64,000 nt of DNA from Anniella stebbinsi. Its lineage: Eukaryota; Chordata; Lepidosauria; Squamata; Anniellidae. The stretch spans positions 216,234,517 to 216,298,516 of the forward strand of contig JARDYH010000004.1 of the NCBI GenBank assembly GCA_029215795.1, given 5' to 3'. Below the pieces are notes generated by a model. The model saw only the letters and a list, made by a program, of their open reading frames with translations. It had not been told where the DNA came from and did no database searches. Both the position numbers and the translations under genes were made by a program. Positions 53,365-63,053 of the stretch are shown piece by piece. The stretch's first letter is position 1. Each line of letters begins with the position of its first letter.

Positions 53365-53720
53365 AAGAGTTTTGAATCTCAGGGCCACAGGCCAAATCCA
53401 GCTCACCTGGGGTCCCAATCCAGATGGCCACGCCTTCTAGCCTGACTGCCTTTAAGATGTAGTGCAGGTAGTATGGGTATTTTGGCTCTGTCTTTTGCCT
53501 TTAGCTCCATCCCTTTTTGCCTTCAGCCCCACCCACCAGTAGAATGGAACTTCCCCAGGAACTTCTCCAAAACTGAATTCAGCTCTGAAGCCCTGCTCAT
53601 AAGCTCGCCATCTAGAAGTATTATATTGGTGGACACTAGAGATGGATTTTTCAGTGGTGGCCCCATGCCTTTGCAAGGTCCCCCCCCATCCCATATTTCC
53701 ATACGGCCCTTACACTGATA
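53365..53720 (-). mobile_element. MITE-like repeat fused to L2-like scrap
   Basis: 53370-53610 repeats the word order of 46813-47050. 53615-53720 contains an inverted GATGGATTTTTCAGTGGTGG block (minus reading about GATTEKSIS), a piece of an L2-like C-terminus. Confidence 0.45.
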
Positions 53721-53820
53721 TCCTTTAAACAAGATTTGAAGACTTGTTTATTTCAAATCACTTTTAAGTGATATTTACATTTGGCATTTAATTGCCGCTA
53801 GTTTTAACAGCTGTTGTTAG

Positions 53821-54485
53821 TAGGGATGTGCATCATATCTGTCTGATGTCCAATAATGAACCGATAAGGTCATTATCGGACATCCGATGACCGATAACGA
53901 TAATTTCCATAGGTGGCCCTATCTGATCAGATCCGATATCCAGATGTCTGATAACTATCGGTCATATCGGATATTTGGACCACCAATTCAGGTTTTTTCC
54001 GCATAGGTTTGCATTGGGGGAAGAAAGCTTTCCCCCAATGAAAGCCTATGGGGAAAAACACTGGGGTGACACTCCCTCCCTCCCTCCCCCCACTTGCGTT
54101 CCTTACCTGCTGTCACCGCCCCCACCCCATACAGGGAAGCTCGGAGGTCGGCAACAAGAGAGAGGGCCTTCTCTGTGGTGGCCCCCCAATTGTGGAATGA
54201 TCTCCCTGACGAGGCCCGCCTGGCGCCAACATTGTTATCTTTTCGGCGCCAGGTCAAGACTTTCCTCTTCTCTCAGGCATTTGGCAATATCTGAGGAGCC
54301 TGGGTTTGTTTTGTTTTGTTTTGTTTTTGTAGCTTTTTGAAGTGTTGTAGTGGTTTTTAAATGTACAGATTGTGTGTATGTTGTATGTTTTTGCTGTTTT
54401 AATTTTTGTATATTGTTTTTAATTGTTTTTAATCCTATGTAAACCGCCCAGAGAGCTTCGGCTATGGGGCGGTATACAAATATAA

Positions 54486-54516
<31 letters not shown>

Positions 54517-55040
54517 ATACTACTGCTAAACAGGCTTTCTGGCCTGTTAGTACAGAGCCGCGCCGAGTGATGACGACATCACTTGGCGCTTCTCTGTACT
54601 GACAAACAGGCCGGAAAGTCTGTTTAGCAGTAGCACGGGGGTGGCGGCAATGGAGGCAGCAACGGAGGCGGAGGCAGAGGCAGTGGTGACGACAGAGGCA
54701 GTGGCGGTGACAATGGAAGCTGCAGGTAAGGAGCACAAGTGGGGGGAGGGAGGGAGCGAGAGTGGGGGGAGGGAGCGAGAGTGGGGGGAGGGAGGGAGTG
54801 CCGGCCCAGTGCTTTTCCCCATAGGCTTGCATTGGGGGAAAGCTTTCTTTTCCCCAGTGCAAGCCTGTGGGGAAAACACCTGAAATATCAGTCCATAATC
54901 AGATTGGAACTTCCGATATTTATCGGATATTGGATCTGATCAAATCCGGGTACCCCCCGATATGATCTGATCTGATATTTTTAATATCAGAAATTCGAAT
55001 CCGATTCCAATTCCGATATTTCTGGCCGTGCACATCCCTA
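53821..55040. mobile_element. hAT-like palindrome-rich MITE, third subfamily (copy 6)
   Basis: Ends TAGGGATGTGCATCA and GGCCGTGCACATCCCTA. Flanks GTTGTTAG (53813-53820) and GTTGCTAG (55041-55048) match at 7 of 8. Subterminal DNA is rich in GATATCGG/CCGATA rather than CGGATC. Two CATAGG-TTGCATTGGGGGA hairpins (53995-54058, 54814-54875) flank a palindrome at 54528-54640 (CTGCTAAACAGGCTTTCTGG and its inverse, around GTGATGACGACATCACT). GGTAAGGAGC and its inverse CGTTCCTTACC are present. An L2-like LINE is inserted at about 54128-54519. No transposase. Confidence 0.88.
54128..54519 (+). pseudogene. L2-like LINE C-terminus and 3' end inside hAT copy 6
   Basis: Plus-strand reading: ERAFSVVAPQLWNDLPDEAR, LAPTLLSFRRQVKTFLFSQA, stop, then TTTAATCCTATGTAAACCGC, GAGCTTCGGCTATGGGGCGG, TATACAAAT and an (AAAT)n tail at 54484-54519. 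It is the best-preserved C-terminus of this LINE subfamily here. It is younger than the hAT element it sits in. Confidence 0.85.
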
Positions 55041-55049
55041 GTTGCTAGT

Positions 55050-55640
55050 ACTTTAACAACTGGTTAGTTTTGCTGTTGGCTTATATATTGTATACGTTGC
55101 TCCCCCTACTGATACTGTTTCTCCCTGCAATAATACTTTTAGGCATGTCTGTGTGTTTTATATTAGGATTTTATGCTGTATAACATGGTATTATAGATGC
55201 TTTTAGTATGTTGTGAAGAGTCTTGAGACAGCTGAAAGGTAGCCTATAAATACAGAAATCATGGAATACATAGATATCCACTCCCAGACCTATCAGGGGA
55301 GGGGCCTGATTTCCCCCCCCCAAAAAATAATGGACATGGAGAGACTTAAAAATAAACATTCATTTTTCTGATTACCAAACCCACATATTGCCAGAGACCC
55401 TGGGGTCTGAACAAAAACATCAAGAGTGTAGACTGAGAGCTAGTAGCTGCTGTTTGGGCTCAGCCTCCACTTCAAACACAGAACAGAATATTTTTGTGTG
55501 CACACAAGCAACTTCAGTCCCTAAAACTAGCAAGCAGTATGAACCCCTGCTTTGGATAGATCAGGCATAGATACCAAGAGCCGGGCTTCCTGTATCTGCC
55601 TGGTCAATAGAGCAGTACCTTCTACACATCAACTCTACTT
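55050..55640. other. No gene recognised
   Basis: 55050-55260 resembles T-rich LINE 3' untranslated DNA (TAAGGATTTTATGCTGTA-like); the remainder is unrecognised. Confidence 0.3.
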
Positions 55641-55649
55641 GATCTAGTG

Positions 55650-55745
55650 CAGGCATGGGGAGCTTCCAGATGTTGCCCAAAGAATGCAGGGTGTTGGAGT
55701 CCAAAAACTTTGGAGGGTACCAGCAGCCTTGGATTAAGCAATATA
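55650..55745. mobile_element. CAGGCATGGGGAGC MITE fragment
   Basis: GCAGGCATGGGGAGCTTCCA, GATGTTGCCCAAAGAATGCA, TTGGAGTCCAAAAACTTTGG, GGGTACCAGCAGCC. Confidence 0.5.
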
Positions 55746-56344
55746 AGCACATGTTTTGGGCACCAAGGGGAGGGAGGCACCACAGAGCACCGGTACCATA
55801 GCTGTAGCCACCTAATTTTAAGGAATATATAAATGTAATAAAAACAGTTTATATTGAATATAGTTGTGTGTTCTGGCATGGGGAATGATGGCCTTGAAGA
55901 GCACTGAGTTTTTAATGTCTTGTTTCACCTTCAGCACTTATTGAGTTTTAATGTCTTGCCAGCTAAGCAATGGAAGCGCCAAGGGGGCACCATTATTGGG
56001 CTGTGCTTAGGACATCAGTTGGCCTTAATCTGGCCCTAGGTACCAGATTGGGGAAGGCTGAGTTATAGTTATCTATTGATGGTTCTTTAGGAGATAAGGC
56101 AGTATATCAAGGTTTATAATGCATTATAAAAATCGCAGCTCGTGGATAAAAAAAATTGCGAACTCTTGCCGGGCACACCGGCCAGAATCTGGCAACCGAC
56201 AAGAGTCCAGTGAGCACCGTGTGAACAGGACACAGGAGAGTTCGGCCATCCCTAAGAAGTTCACCCTGAACTAGTAACCTAGTTCAATCCCAATTGGAGA
56301 AGGCTGAATTAAGCTTTTGAAAGTGTTTCATCAACTTAATAGTC

Positions 56345-56580
56345 TCTCTGAATTTAAGAAAGCCATAAAGACTGATCTCTTCCTGTAGGCCTTCCAAGTT
56401 GAATTTTAAGATGTTTGATTGTTATTTTAAGAATGTATTAGTTTTATATGTTTTTAATCAGTTTAATGTATTTTATACTATTTTGTATTCAATGTTGTTC
56501 CATGCCTCGATCCAGAGGGAGAGTCGAGTAAGAAATAAATAATCAATTATTATTATTATTATTACTATTATTATTATTAT
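56345..56580 (+). mobile_element. L2-like LINE 3' end with (ATT)n tail
   Basis: AAGAAAGCCATAAAGACTGA, TCTCTTCCTGTAGGCCTTCC, then GCCTCGATCCAGAGGGAGAG, TAAGAAATAAATAATC and (ATT)n. Same family as 47872. Confidence 0.8.
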
Positions 56581-56840
56581 TCAGACGGGGAGGGGATTGT
56601 GTTCCCTTATGGTTTGCTCTGAGGCTGCATCTCTTCCGCTTGTGCAATGAGCTGCAATTACACGGAAGCAGGAAGAGAACTGACCATGTGGCCCATTCAG
56701 TTTAGTGGGACAGCGCCCTCTACTGGGCATTTCATGGTGAAACATTTCCTGTACATGATGGGAAATCGCGACAAATAATGTTATAGGTCAGAAGAGTCAC
56801 GTTTAATGAAGATAATTTTCTAGCGGAAAAAATGTCGGAA
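56581..56840. repeat. Dispersed repeat B, copy 3
   Basis: GCATCTCTTCCGCTTGTGCA, GAGCTGCAATTACACGGAAG, ACAGCGCCCTCTACTGGGCA, AATCGCGACAAATAATG. The final AACGAGCGTG part is missing. Confidence 0.65.
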
Positions 56841-56844
56841 GGAA

Positions 56845-56912
56845 CGGGAGATGTTGGGATTCGTAGTCCAGCACACCTGGAGGGCACCAGGTTGGAGAAG
56901 GCTGAATTGAGC
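56845..56912. mobile_element. CTGGAGGGCACCAGGTTG MITE fragment
   Basis: TTGGGATTCGTAGTCCAGCA, CACCTGGAGGGCACCAGGTT, GGAGAAGGCTG. Confidence 0.6.
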
Positions 56913-56914
56913 CT

Positions 56915-58520
56915 GAGAAATTCTTCCTCTCTTCTGCGGTTGAGGTTCTGTACGATCAAAGGACCCAGGGAAGGGACTCCTGTGCATTTGACACTGTCTT
57001 CCTCCATCCTTTCCTATCTCTCCTCGAAGGCAGCAGACTTGTGGGCTCGGCGCCAGCTTCTGCTGCCAAGGTCGAGGACAATAGCAAGCTCTGTTCTCCT
57101 GTGGAGAAGCCATGCCAAATAGCAGCAGATGGCATTGTCCAATCCTGCAGTCATTGCGCCGCAGTTGGCAAGCTGAAAAGATCAGCCTCCCTGGGTAATT
57201 TCCTTCTTCGTCTCTCCTCATCTAGGCCTCCAGCACCTGGGCTGGAGGAGCTGTGGCATTTTTCATAATTACCCCCAGGGAGAAGCTTTTAAAGAGCAGA
57301 TTCTCTCTTTGGCCACAGAGTATGGACTAGAGAAGGGGGAGAGAGAGAAACGCTTCAGTAAGTATGCGGCACTTACAATTACAGATCACGGGAACAGCAG
57401 ACATCTGCCTAAAATCAATAGCTCCTTCCCTATTCCTGCGGAGCAAATTGTTCCTTTTAAAGCAGGAGTTGCCAGATTTTCAGGCCCTTCAAAGCCGGTA
57501 GGGATCCAATTACCTTTAAATGCGGCCCACAAATGTCTTCCATTCTATGCTTTTAGTGTAAAAAGTTGCCCTCATATTGCGTTTTCAAAGGCAGCAGGGC
57601 CAACTAAATTGTTAAATCTAGAGACCACAACCCAGTGCAGAGCTGGTGGCAATGGGCTTTGGGACACACTGAAGTACATGTTGGATTGTGGCCAGAATGT
57701 TTGCATTGTGTTCTGAAATTCTGTGTTCCTAGCAACTTTCCAGGGGGCTACTTTCATGGCACCGGGTTGGTGCCGCCTCCCTTTTCAACCTCGCTCTTTC
57801 CATCTCCCCATGTTGCCTCAGGTAATCCCGACACTGGGGAAGGCAGCCATCCGGGTCTTGGAGCCACCCCTCTCTCTTCTTGGTGGAACGTAGCCAATTG
57901 CTGGTTGCTTTCCACCAGGCTCTGCCCCCGAGTTCACCCCAGATTGGCCGCAGAGTGACATTACACAGCAGAAGCGCCATGTTGACATTGCATCCTTTGA
58001 AAAAGTTGGGGTAAATCCCTGACTTTTTCATATCGCAGCATCGCGGGGAAGCCAAAACTGTGCAGATCCACAGCGACCACGGTGCTTTCATATATAAACA
58101 GCCCCCATATTAATCAGTACAAGAACACAGAGGTAAAAGAACTCAATAGCTGATTCCACAAAAAAAATTCATAGTGCACAAGACCAGTCTTAAGTAGAAA
58201 CACTTCCCAGCGCCTCTGGTCCTGTCACATGCATTAATGGCAAAATTACTGAGATCATGCACTTTATCAATTTGGGCTGCAAATTGATTAATCAATTAAA
58301 ACACTTTTGATGGACTACTAAAGAGGTGTCTTGGTTAATCAAGTGAAAAAAAAATTAAAAAAAAGAATGATCCCCCCTTTTTTTTTAATACAAGTGCTTA
58401 TTAAAAGAAATTGCAGAGGGCAGTCACCATTTTTTTAAAAAAACACTTTCACCCTACTCTCTCACACAGAAGAGAATGCCACTTCTAAAATAACACGTAT
58501 GTCATCTACATACAATGAAG
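56915..58520. other. Repeat-poor block, candidate conserved non-coding DNA
   Basis: Long stretch without repeat landmarks. Overlapping frames up to 135 codons (57309-57716 plus; 56820-57221 and 57729-58091 minus) lack recognised domains and compete with each other, so I do not call a gene. 57190-57320 combines CATAATTACCC, CAGCACCTGGGCTGGAG and AGCTTTTAAAGAGCAG and looks non-random. An exon cannot be excluded without comparison. Confidence 0.35.
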
Positions 58521-58524
58521 GAAG

Positions 58525-58655
58525 GCATACAAAATCATGTATGGAGTGGAGAATGTAGATAGGGAGACATTTTCCCCTTGCTCATAGTACTAGAAGCCAG
58601 GGTCAACCCATGGAGCTGGTTGGTGTCAGATTCAGGACAGATAAGAGGAAGGGAT
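58525..58655 (+). mobile_element. CR1 LINE fragment
   Basis: AAAATCATGTATGGAGTGGA, GAATGTAGATAGGGAGACAT, CTCATAGTACTAGAAGCCAG, GGTTGGTGTCAGATTCAGGA, CAGATAAGAGGAAG; upstream part of the consensus at 6583. Confidence 0.7.
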
Positions 58656-58680
58656 GGGCGAAATTACCAAGCACTCATCC

Positions 58681-58860
58681 AGCAGGCCATTAACACACGC
58701 TCCCTACCGTAGCGTTAATAGGGCTTTAAAGGCCCTATTAACGCTACGGTAAAGGTTTACCTTTAAGGCGTGGGGGAAACACATGATTTCTGGAGCCTCC
58801 GGAAATTGCGCATTCCCTCCCACTCTGTTAATGGCCCTATTAACACACAGCTCATTCAGA
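58681..58860. mobile_element. Foldback element with perfect 20-bp hairpin
   Basis: TACCGTAGCGTTAATAGGGC (58705-58724), 7-nt loop, perfect inverse (58732-58751). Outside lie CATTAACACACG and TGTTAATGGCCCTATTAACA words. Related to 28865 and 42890. Confidence 0.7.
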
Positions 58861-58930
58861 GTTCTGATTGGTTCCAAGTGAAACCCAGAACAGATTCACC
58901 ACCGCACTGACCAGCCTACACTGGATGAGC
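58853..58930. mobile_element. CAGTGGAGG MITE, half copy
   Basis: CAGAGTTCTGATTGGTTCCA, GAACAGATTCACCACCGCAC, CAGCCTACACTGG. Confidence 0.55.
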
Positions 58931-59109
58931 TTCTGAGCCTTTCTAGCTGACTTACCAGCACTGAGTGTGGATACTGTGAATCCACACCTTTCCCATCCTT
59001 GATCACCATCCCGCCCCCTTGGCCCAATGTTGGATTCCCCCTCCTGAGGTTACAACAGCATCTACAGCCTTGGGAGTAAGAACCCACCGTATCTCGTGGT
59101 CCGGGGGGG

Positions 59110-59335
59110 GGGGGGTGTTACAATTTGGGAACAACCACAGAAAAGGCCCATTCATGAGTAGCCACTCATTGAATCTCAGTAAATGGGGACACTCAGAACA
59201 GGTCCTCAGACGATGATCTCAGGGCATAGGATTGCTCTGTTAATGTGTTTTATCATTGGCTGTATCGTTGGTTTCATTGCATAGGCTTTGATTATGTAGG
59301 TCACCCTGAGAGCTTGGGCTATAGGATGGCTAGTG
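59110..59335 (+). mobile_element. L2-like LINE 3' end, degraded
   Basis: TTTGGGAACAACCACAGAAA, AGGCCCATTCATGAG, then GTAGGTCACCCTGAGAGCTT, GGGCTATAGGATGGCTAGTG. The tail is lost. Preceded by a G-run (59103). Confidence 0.5.
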
Positions 59336-59339
59336 ATAT

Positions 59340-59600
59340 CGCGGGCTCCTGACTAAGTCTGGGAGTCTGATGGACTTCCCTGCATCCAGACCCCTGGACA
59401 CAGTTGGGTGCCCATAGGGCATTCATGGACCCATACGCCAAGTGCTCGTGAGGTCCAACGAGCGCTCGGCAGCTATCCACCCTTATCCGGTGCCTCCACT
59501 GTGTCACATAATGGAGGCTCTGGAAATTGTGCATTTTCCTCATTGCATAAATGGGGCCTTTAGGGCCACTAGTATTCATGCAATGGGGGGGGGGGGTAAT
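59340..59600. mobile_element. Foldback / TGCTCGTGAG MITE-like repeat
   Basis: CATTCATGGACCCATACGCC, AAGTGCTCGTGAGGTCC parallels 61961-62045; 59505-59600 carries TGCATAAATGGGGCCTTTAG and its inverse. A G-run ends it. Confidence 0.4.
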
Positions 59601-59727
59601 ATGTCAGTCAGGCCTCACCGAATCTCAAAAGAACCTTGCACATCCCGAGGAGTGGAGACGGACGGCGGTGGTAGCAGGGTGAGCATCCAACATACCAAAT
59701 GCAGGTGATTTTGCCAACCCTGAAAGG

Positions 59728-59757
59728 TGATGAATGAATGAATGAATGAATGAATAC
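59728..59757. repeat. (ATGA)n microsatellite
   Basis: About 7 units. Confidence 0.9.
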
Positions 59758-59759
59758 AA

Positions 59760-60305
59760 AATAAATAAGTAACCTCTTAGTCTTCACCTACATCAGATAA
59801 TTGAGACTTGAACCTTTGCTCAGACAAAAAAAGATGGTTGTGTGAGGGGGCTAGGGGAGAGAAGCTTTCTCTACATGAGCATTAAACCTGCCACAGTGTA
59901 GGAACCTGACATTAGTTTTAGTTAATGAAGGCTGAAATATTCCAGTTTAACACCTCAAGCCTTTATGCTACATACCGAGAAAGCCACCTGATTCGTGTGC
60001 ATTTGCTCAGCAGGTCGCCTGGCATTCGCTGTTCCATGCAGCAAGGAGATCTATGCATGGAGTCAGAGACCCATTCCTCACATCAGCTCCAAAAGAGACA
60101 CGCCGAGGGGAGAAAAGGAGAAAGGAAACAAGGTGTGTTTCCCTGCCAATGGATGGCAAAACAGCATGCCTGTTAGGCGCAGTCCTGCTAATACCAGCTG
60201 GTTATTCCAACATAACAATACTGGAACTTTTCTCATTCAAACTTATCTTTAGCACAAAGGTTAACTCTATGAATACCTGGAGATGACAGGGATGGATGAC
60301 AAACA
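59760..60305. other. No gene recognised
   Basis: Three overlapping plus frames of 77-85 codons (59925-60286) compete in different registers. No domain seen. Confidence 0.35.
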
Positions 60306-60309
60306 AGGA

Positions 60310-60310
<1 letters not shown>

Positions 60311-60346
<36 letters not shown>
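60311..60346. repeat. (AT)n microsatellite
   Basis: About 17 units. Confidence 0.95.
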
Positions 60347-60349
<3 letters not shown>

Positions 60350-60379
60350 TATCAGTGTGTTCTGTTCTTCCTTAAAAAA

Positions 60380-60690
60380 ACGAGTACTTCTTCACGCATC
60401 ACATAGTTAAACTATGGAACTCAGTGTAGTGGTGGCCATCAATTTGAATGGATTTAAAAGGAGGGTGGATAAATTCCTGGAGGAGAAGGCTATCAATGGC
60501 TATTAGCTCTGGAGGCTATGTGATACCTCCAGTATCCGAGGCAGTAAGTCTATATACACCAGTTGATGGGGAACATGGGTGGGAGGGTACTGTTGCACCG
60601 TGTCCTGCTTTGTTGGTCTACAGCTGGTTGGCCACTGTGTGAACATAGTGCTGGATGGATTCTCAGTCTGATCCAGCATGGCACTTCTTA
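60380..60690 (+). mobile_element. CR1 LINE 3' end
   Basis: ACGAGTACTTCTTCACGCAT, AGTTAAACTATGGAACTCAG, GGAGGAGAAGGCTATCAATG, GGGGAACATGGGTGGGAGGG, TGATCCAGCATGGCACTTCT. Reaches the 3' terminus. Confidence 0.88.
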
Positions 60691-60766
60691 AGTACACTAC
60701 TGTAAGGTAGGTCAGTATTACTATCCCCATGTTACTATCTCTGCAGATGGTGGTGTGGTGGAGAAA

Positions 60767-60961
60767 GGGCCTGTTCAGGCAACATGCTAAGACATGGTTA
60801 GGCTACTAATCCTTTTGCATCAAATGGTTAGTGAGCATGTTTATACTGTGGTTACGTAGCTACCATGGTTAGGAATGGTTCACATGACATGCTAAGTCAT
60901 GGTACACATGACAGTCTATATGCTTAACATGGTGGCTTAGAATGTCGTCTGAACAAGATCA
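60767..60961. mobile_element. CTGTTCAGGCAACA MITE, complete
   Basis: GGCCTGTTCAGGCAACATGC to AATGTCGTCTGAACAAGATC. Body TGGTTAGGCTACTAATCC, GTTTATACTGTGGTTACGTA, CTACCATGGTTAGGAATGG. Inverse of 49793-49993. Confidence 0.75.
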
Positions 60962-60964
60962 TTA

Positions 60965-61905
60965 TGGGAGGCATAGAGCTGCCGCAGCTCTCTTTCATAG
61001 AACACCTAGGCTAATACAATGTGTGATGAATACCATGACACTGTGCATTGGCCCACCCCAAAGGAGAAAGCCAATGTTGTGAGGTGGGGCGACAAGGCAA
61101 CACATAGAATAATGACATCACATCATCCGTTGTCTTAAGCTAGGAGTTTCAAGAAAGAGATATGCAGCAGAGCAGCTTTATAACTCCCGTGACATCTAGA
61201 TCCACCTTGAAATTGAGAGAATAGCCAAAGAGCAACTTGGTAAGCATAAGGTGCACAAGGTAGAGAGCAATAGTATTCCTCAGGTTTCAGCATTTTGGGG
61301 ACAAGCAGTGAAACAAACGATCACTCAAGATGTGATGTCCTGGCACATTAATGACAGCAGTTTCCGCAGAAAAGTTTAATGGCGGTTGAGGCTGTTATTC
61401 AATGAAACGTCCCATTGCCATGCAATAAATAACCTCTTTGCTCACTGTATGAGACATCACAGGTGAAATTAGTTCAAGTGAAGTATCACCAATGCCCTTG
61501 AGGTTTTGTGCTCCTGACGACTAATGAAGAGGCACTGCTGACTGTCAGAGAGTGGTGGGGGAGGCATTCATCTTTGTGGCAGAAGCAATTAAATCCACTC
61601 AGCTCTCTGAGCAAGGTGCGCGCAGAGTTAAAGCTACAGCCTTTGTTTTCCTTTCAGGGTTGGTGGCACACGAGGATCTACATCTAGGAGATGTCAAATA
61701 TGCTTAGGTATCCCTTGATAGGTCCTTGAATGGGTAGAGTCCCATACATGTGTATAATGAAATGGCAAAGCCTTGGGGTGCATTGTCAGGGATAACTGAC
61801 TTTGAATGAATGAGGTTGTGATAGCTGGTTTGCTGCGTTGTGTAAATGCTGGTGTCCAAGTCATTTACATCTCTGAAAGAGTCAGGGTAATAATCCAATC
61901 ACCTC
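60965..61905. other. Repeat-poor block, candidate conserved non-coding DNA
   Basis: No repeat words from about 61130 to 61700. Includes ATTAATGACAGCAG, GAGGCTGTTATTCAATGAAA and CATGCAATAAATAA. No exon recognised. Confidence 0.35.
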
Positions 61906-61912
61906 ACTTTGG

Positions 61913-62190
61913 GTAGGGATTGGCAGATCTAGGAATGTTGCAAAAGTTTGCCCAGGTCCATGAGGGCAGCGGATGCTCCTGTGTCCAGCCCTCATGGACC
62001 CAGATGGATGCACCTAGTACTGGGATGGGCCTGAGTGCTCGTGAGCCCCAGAGCACTTGGGTGCAGGTCTGCCCTGGCTTCCGGATCGTGCTCTTTCCCC
62101 CACTGGGTTAATGGCGGCCACTTGACAGACAGGTCCTCTGACCTGTAAACCATGCCCATGTGCCAACAGGGCGGGATTGCTCCACTCACT
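61913..62190. mobile_element. TGCTCGTGAG MITE-like repeat
   Basis: TAGGGATTGGCAGATCTAGG start, GTCCAGCCCTCATGGACCCA, GAGTGCTCGTGAGCCCC, GGGTTAATGGCGGCCAC. Related to 59340-59480. Confidence 0.45.
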
Positions 62191-62479
62191 ATGATGATGC
62201 TACAATCTGAGTGACAGCTTCCAAGAGTGGCCCCCTCCATTGTACCAAACCCAAGTTCTCAGGGAAGCCTATTACAGCTGCAAGGCAAAAACAGAGAGTG
62301 AGAGAGCTACTCCCATGAGAAACTCTGACAGAGATAAGCTCGCAGAGACATTGACTTTCTAAAACTATTTCTATTGCATCAACTTACATACCAGAACGCC
62401 TCTGGCCTTGTGGTGCACATGACACCCTCAAGACCTGGGCTTGTATGCATGACTCTGTCAGTTTGGTTTTCATCCACAT

Positions 62480-62572
62480 CCCCCCATTTTTAAAAGTAAT
62501 ACCAAGTTTTTTTGTACAGAATATGGAGAACTTATCAAAACTGAACTGAAACAAAATTCTCACCCATCCCTA
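62480..62572. mobile_element. hAT-like fragment ending CCCATCCCTA
   Basis: AGAATATGGAGAACTTATCA, AAACTGAACTGAAACAAAAT, TCTCACCCATCCCTA; resembles the right part of 2905-3300. Confidence 0.5.
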
Positions 62573-62773
62573 ACATTCCCCAAAGGGTCAGTCGCTTGGG
62601 ATTTGTCTGGTGGAATCACTGCCTTCTGTCATGCCAATCTGCCCAAACTTTATGGCCTTCATAAGAGGACCTCTTATGAGTTCCACCACCATCAGAGGTT
62701 AGGTAGATGGTGATCAGAGATGAAGCTTTTTCAGTCGTGTATTTGGAATACACTACTCATAGAAGCTCACCTG

Positions 62774-62995
62774 TTAGGGTGACCATATGTCAGGAAAAAC
62801 CAGGACGTGTCAGGATTTTTGGCAACAAATCTGGGAAGGGGGGAAATTATGAAATTTGAAGAAAAATCTGGATTTTTCCCATCCTCCCCAACAACCAAAG
62901 GGCTGCTCTACTTTGTAGTCAATGGGAATTAACAAAACTGCTTACAGTTCTGTCATTTTTAAAGATAAAGAGATAAAACGTGGCAACATGATAGC
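62774..62995. mobile_element. TAGGGTGACCATATGTCAGG MITE-like repeat
   Basis: Starts TAGGGTGACCATATGTCAGG, then AAAAACCAGGACGTGTCAGG, ATTTTTGGCAACAAATCTGG. Different interior from 30041. Right end not identified. Confidence 0.5.
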
Positions 62996-63053
62996 CCTTA
63001 GGTAGGGCTTTAGCCTTGCCAGATTTGAAGATTGTTCATCTGTTGATTTTTAG

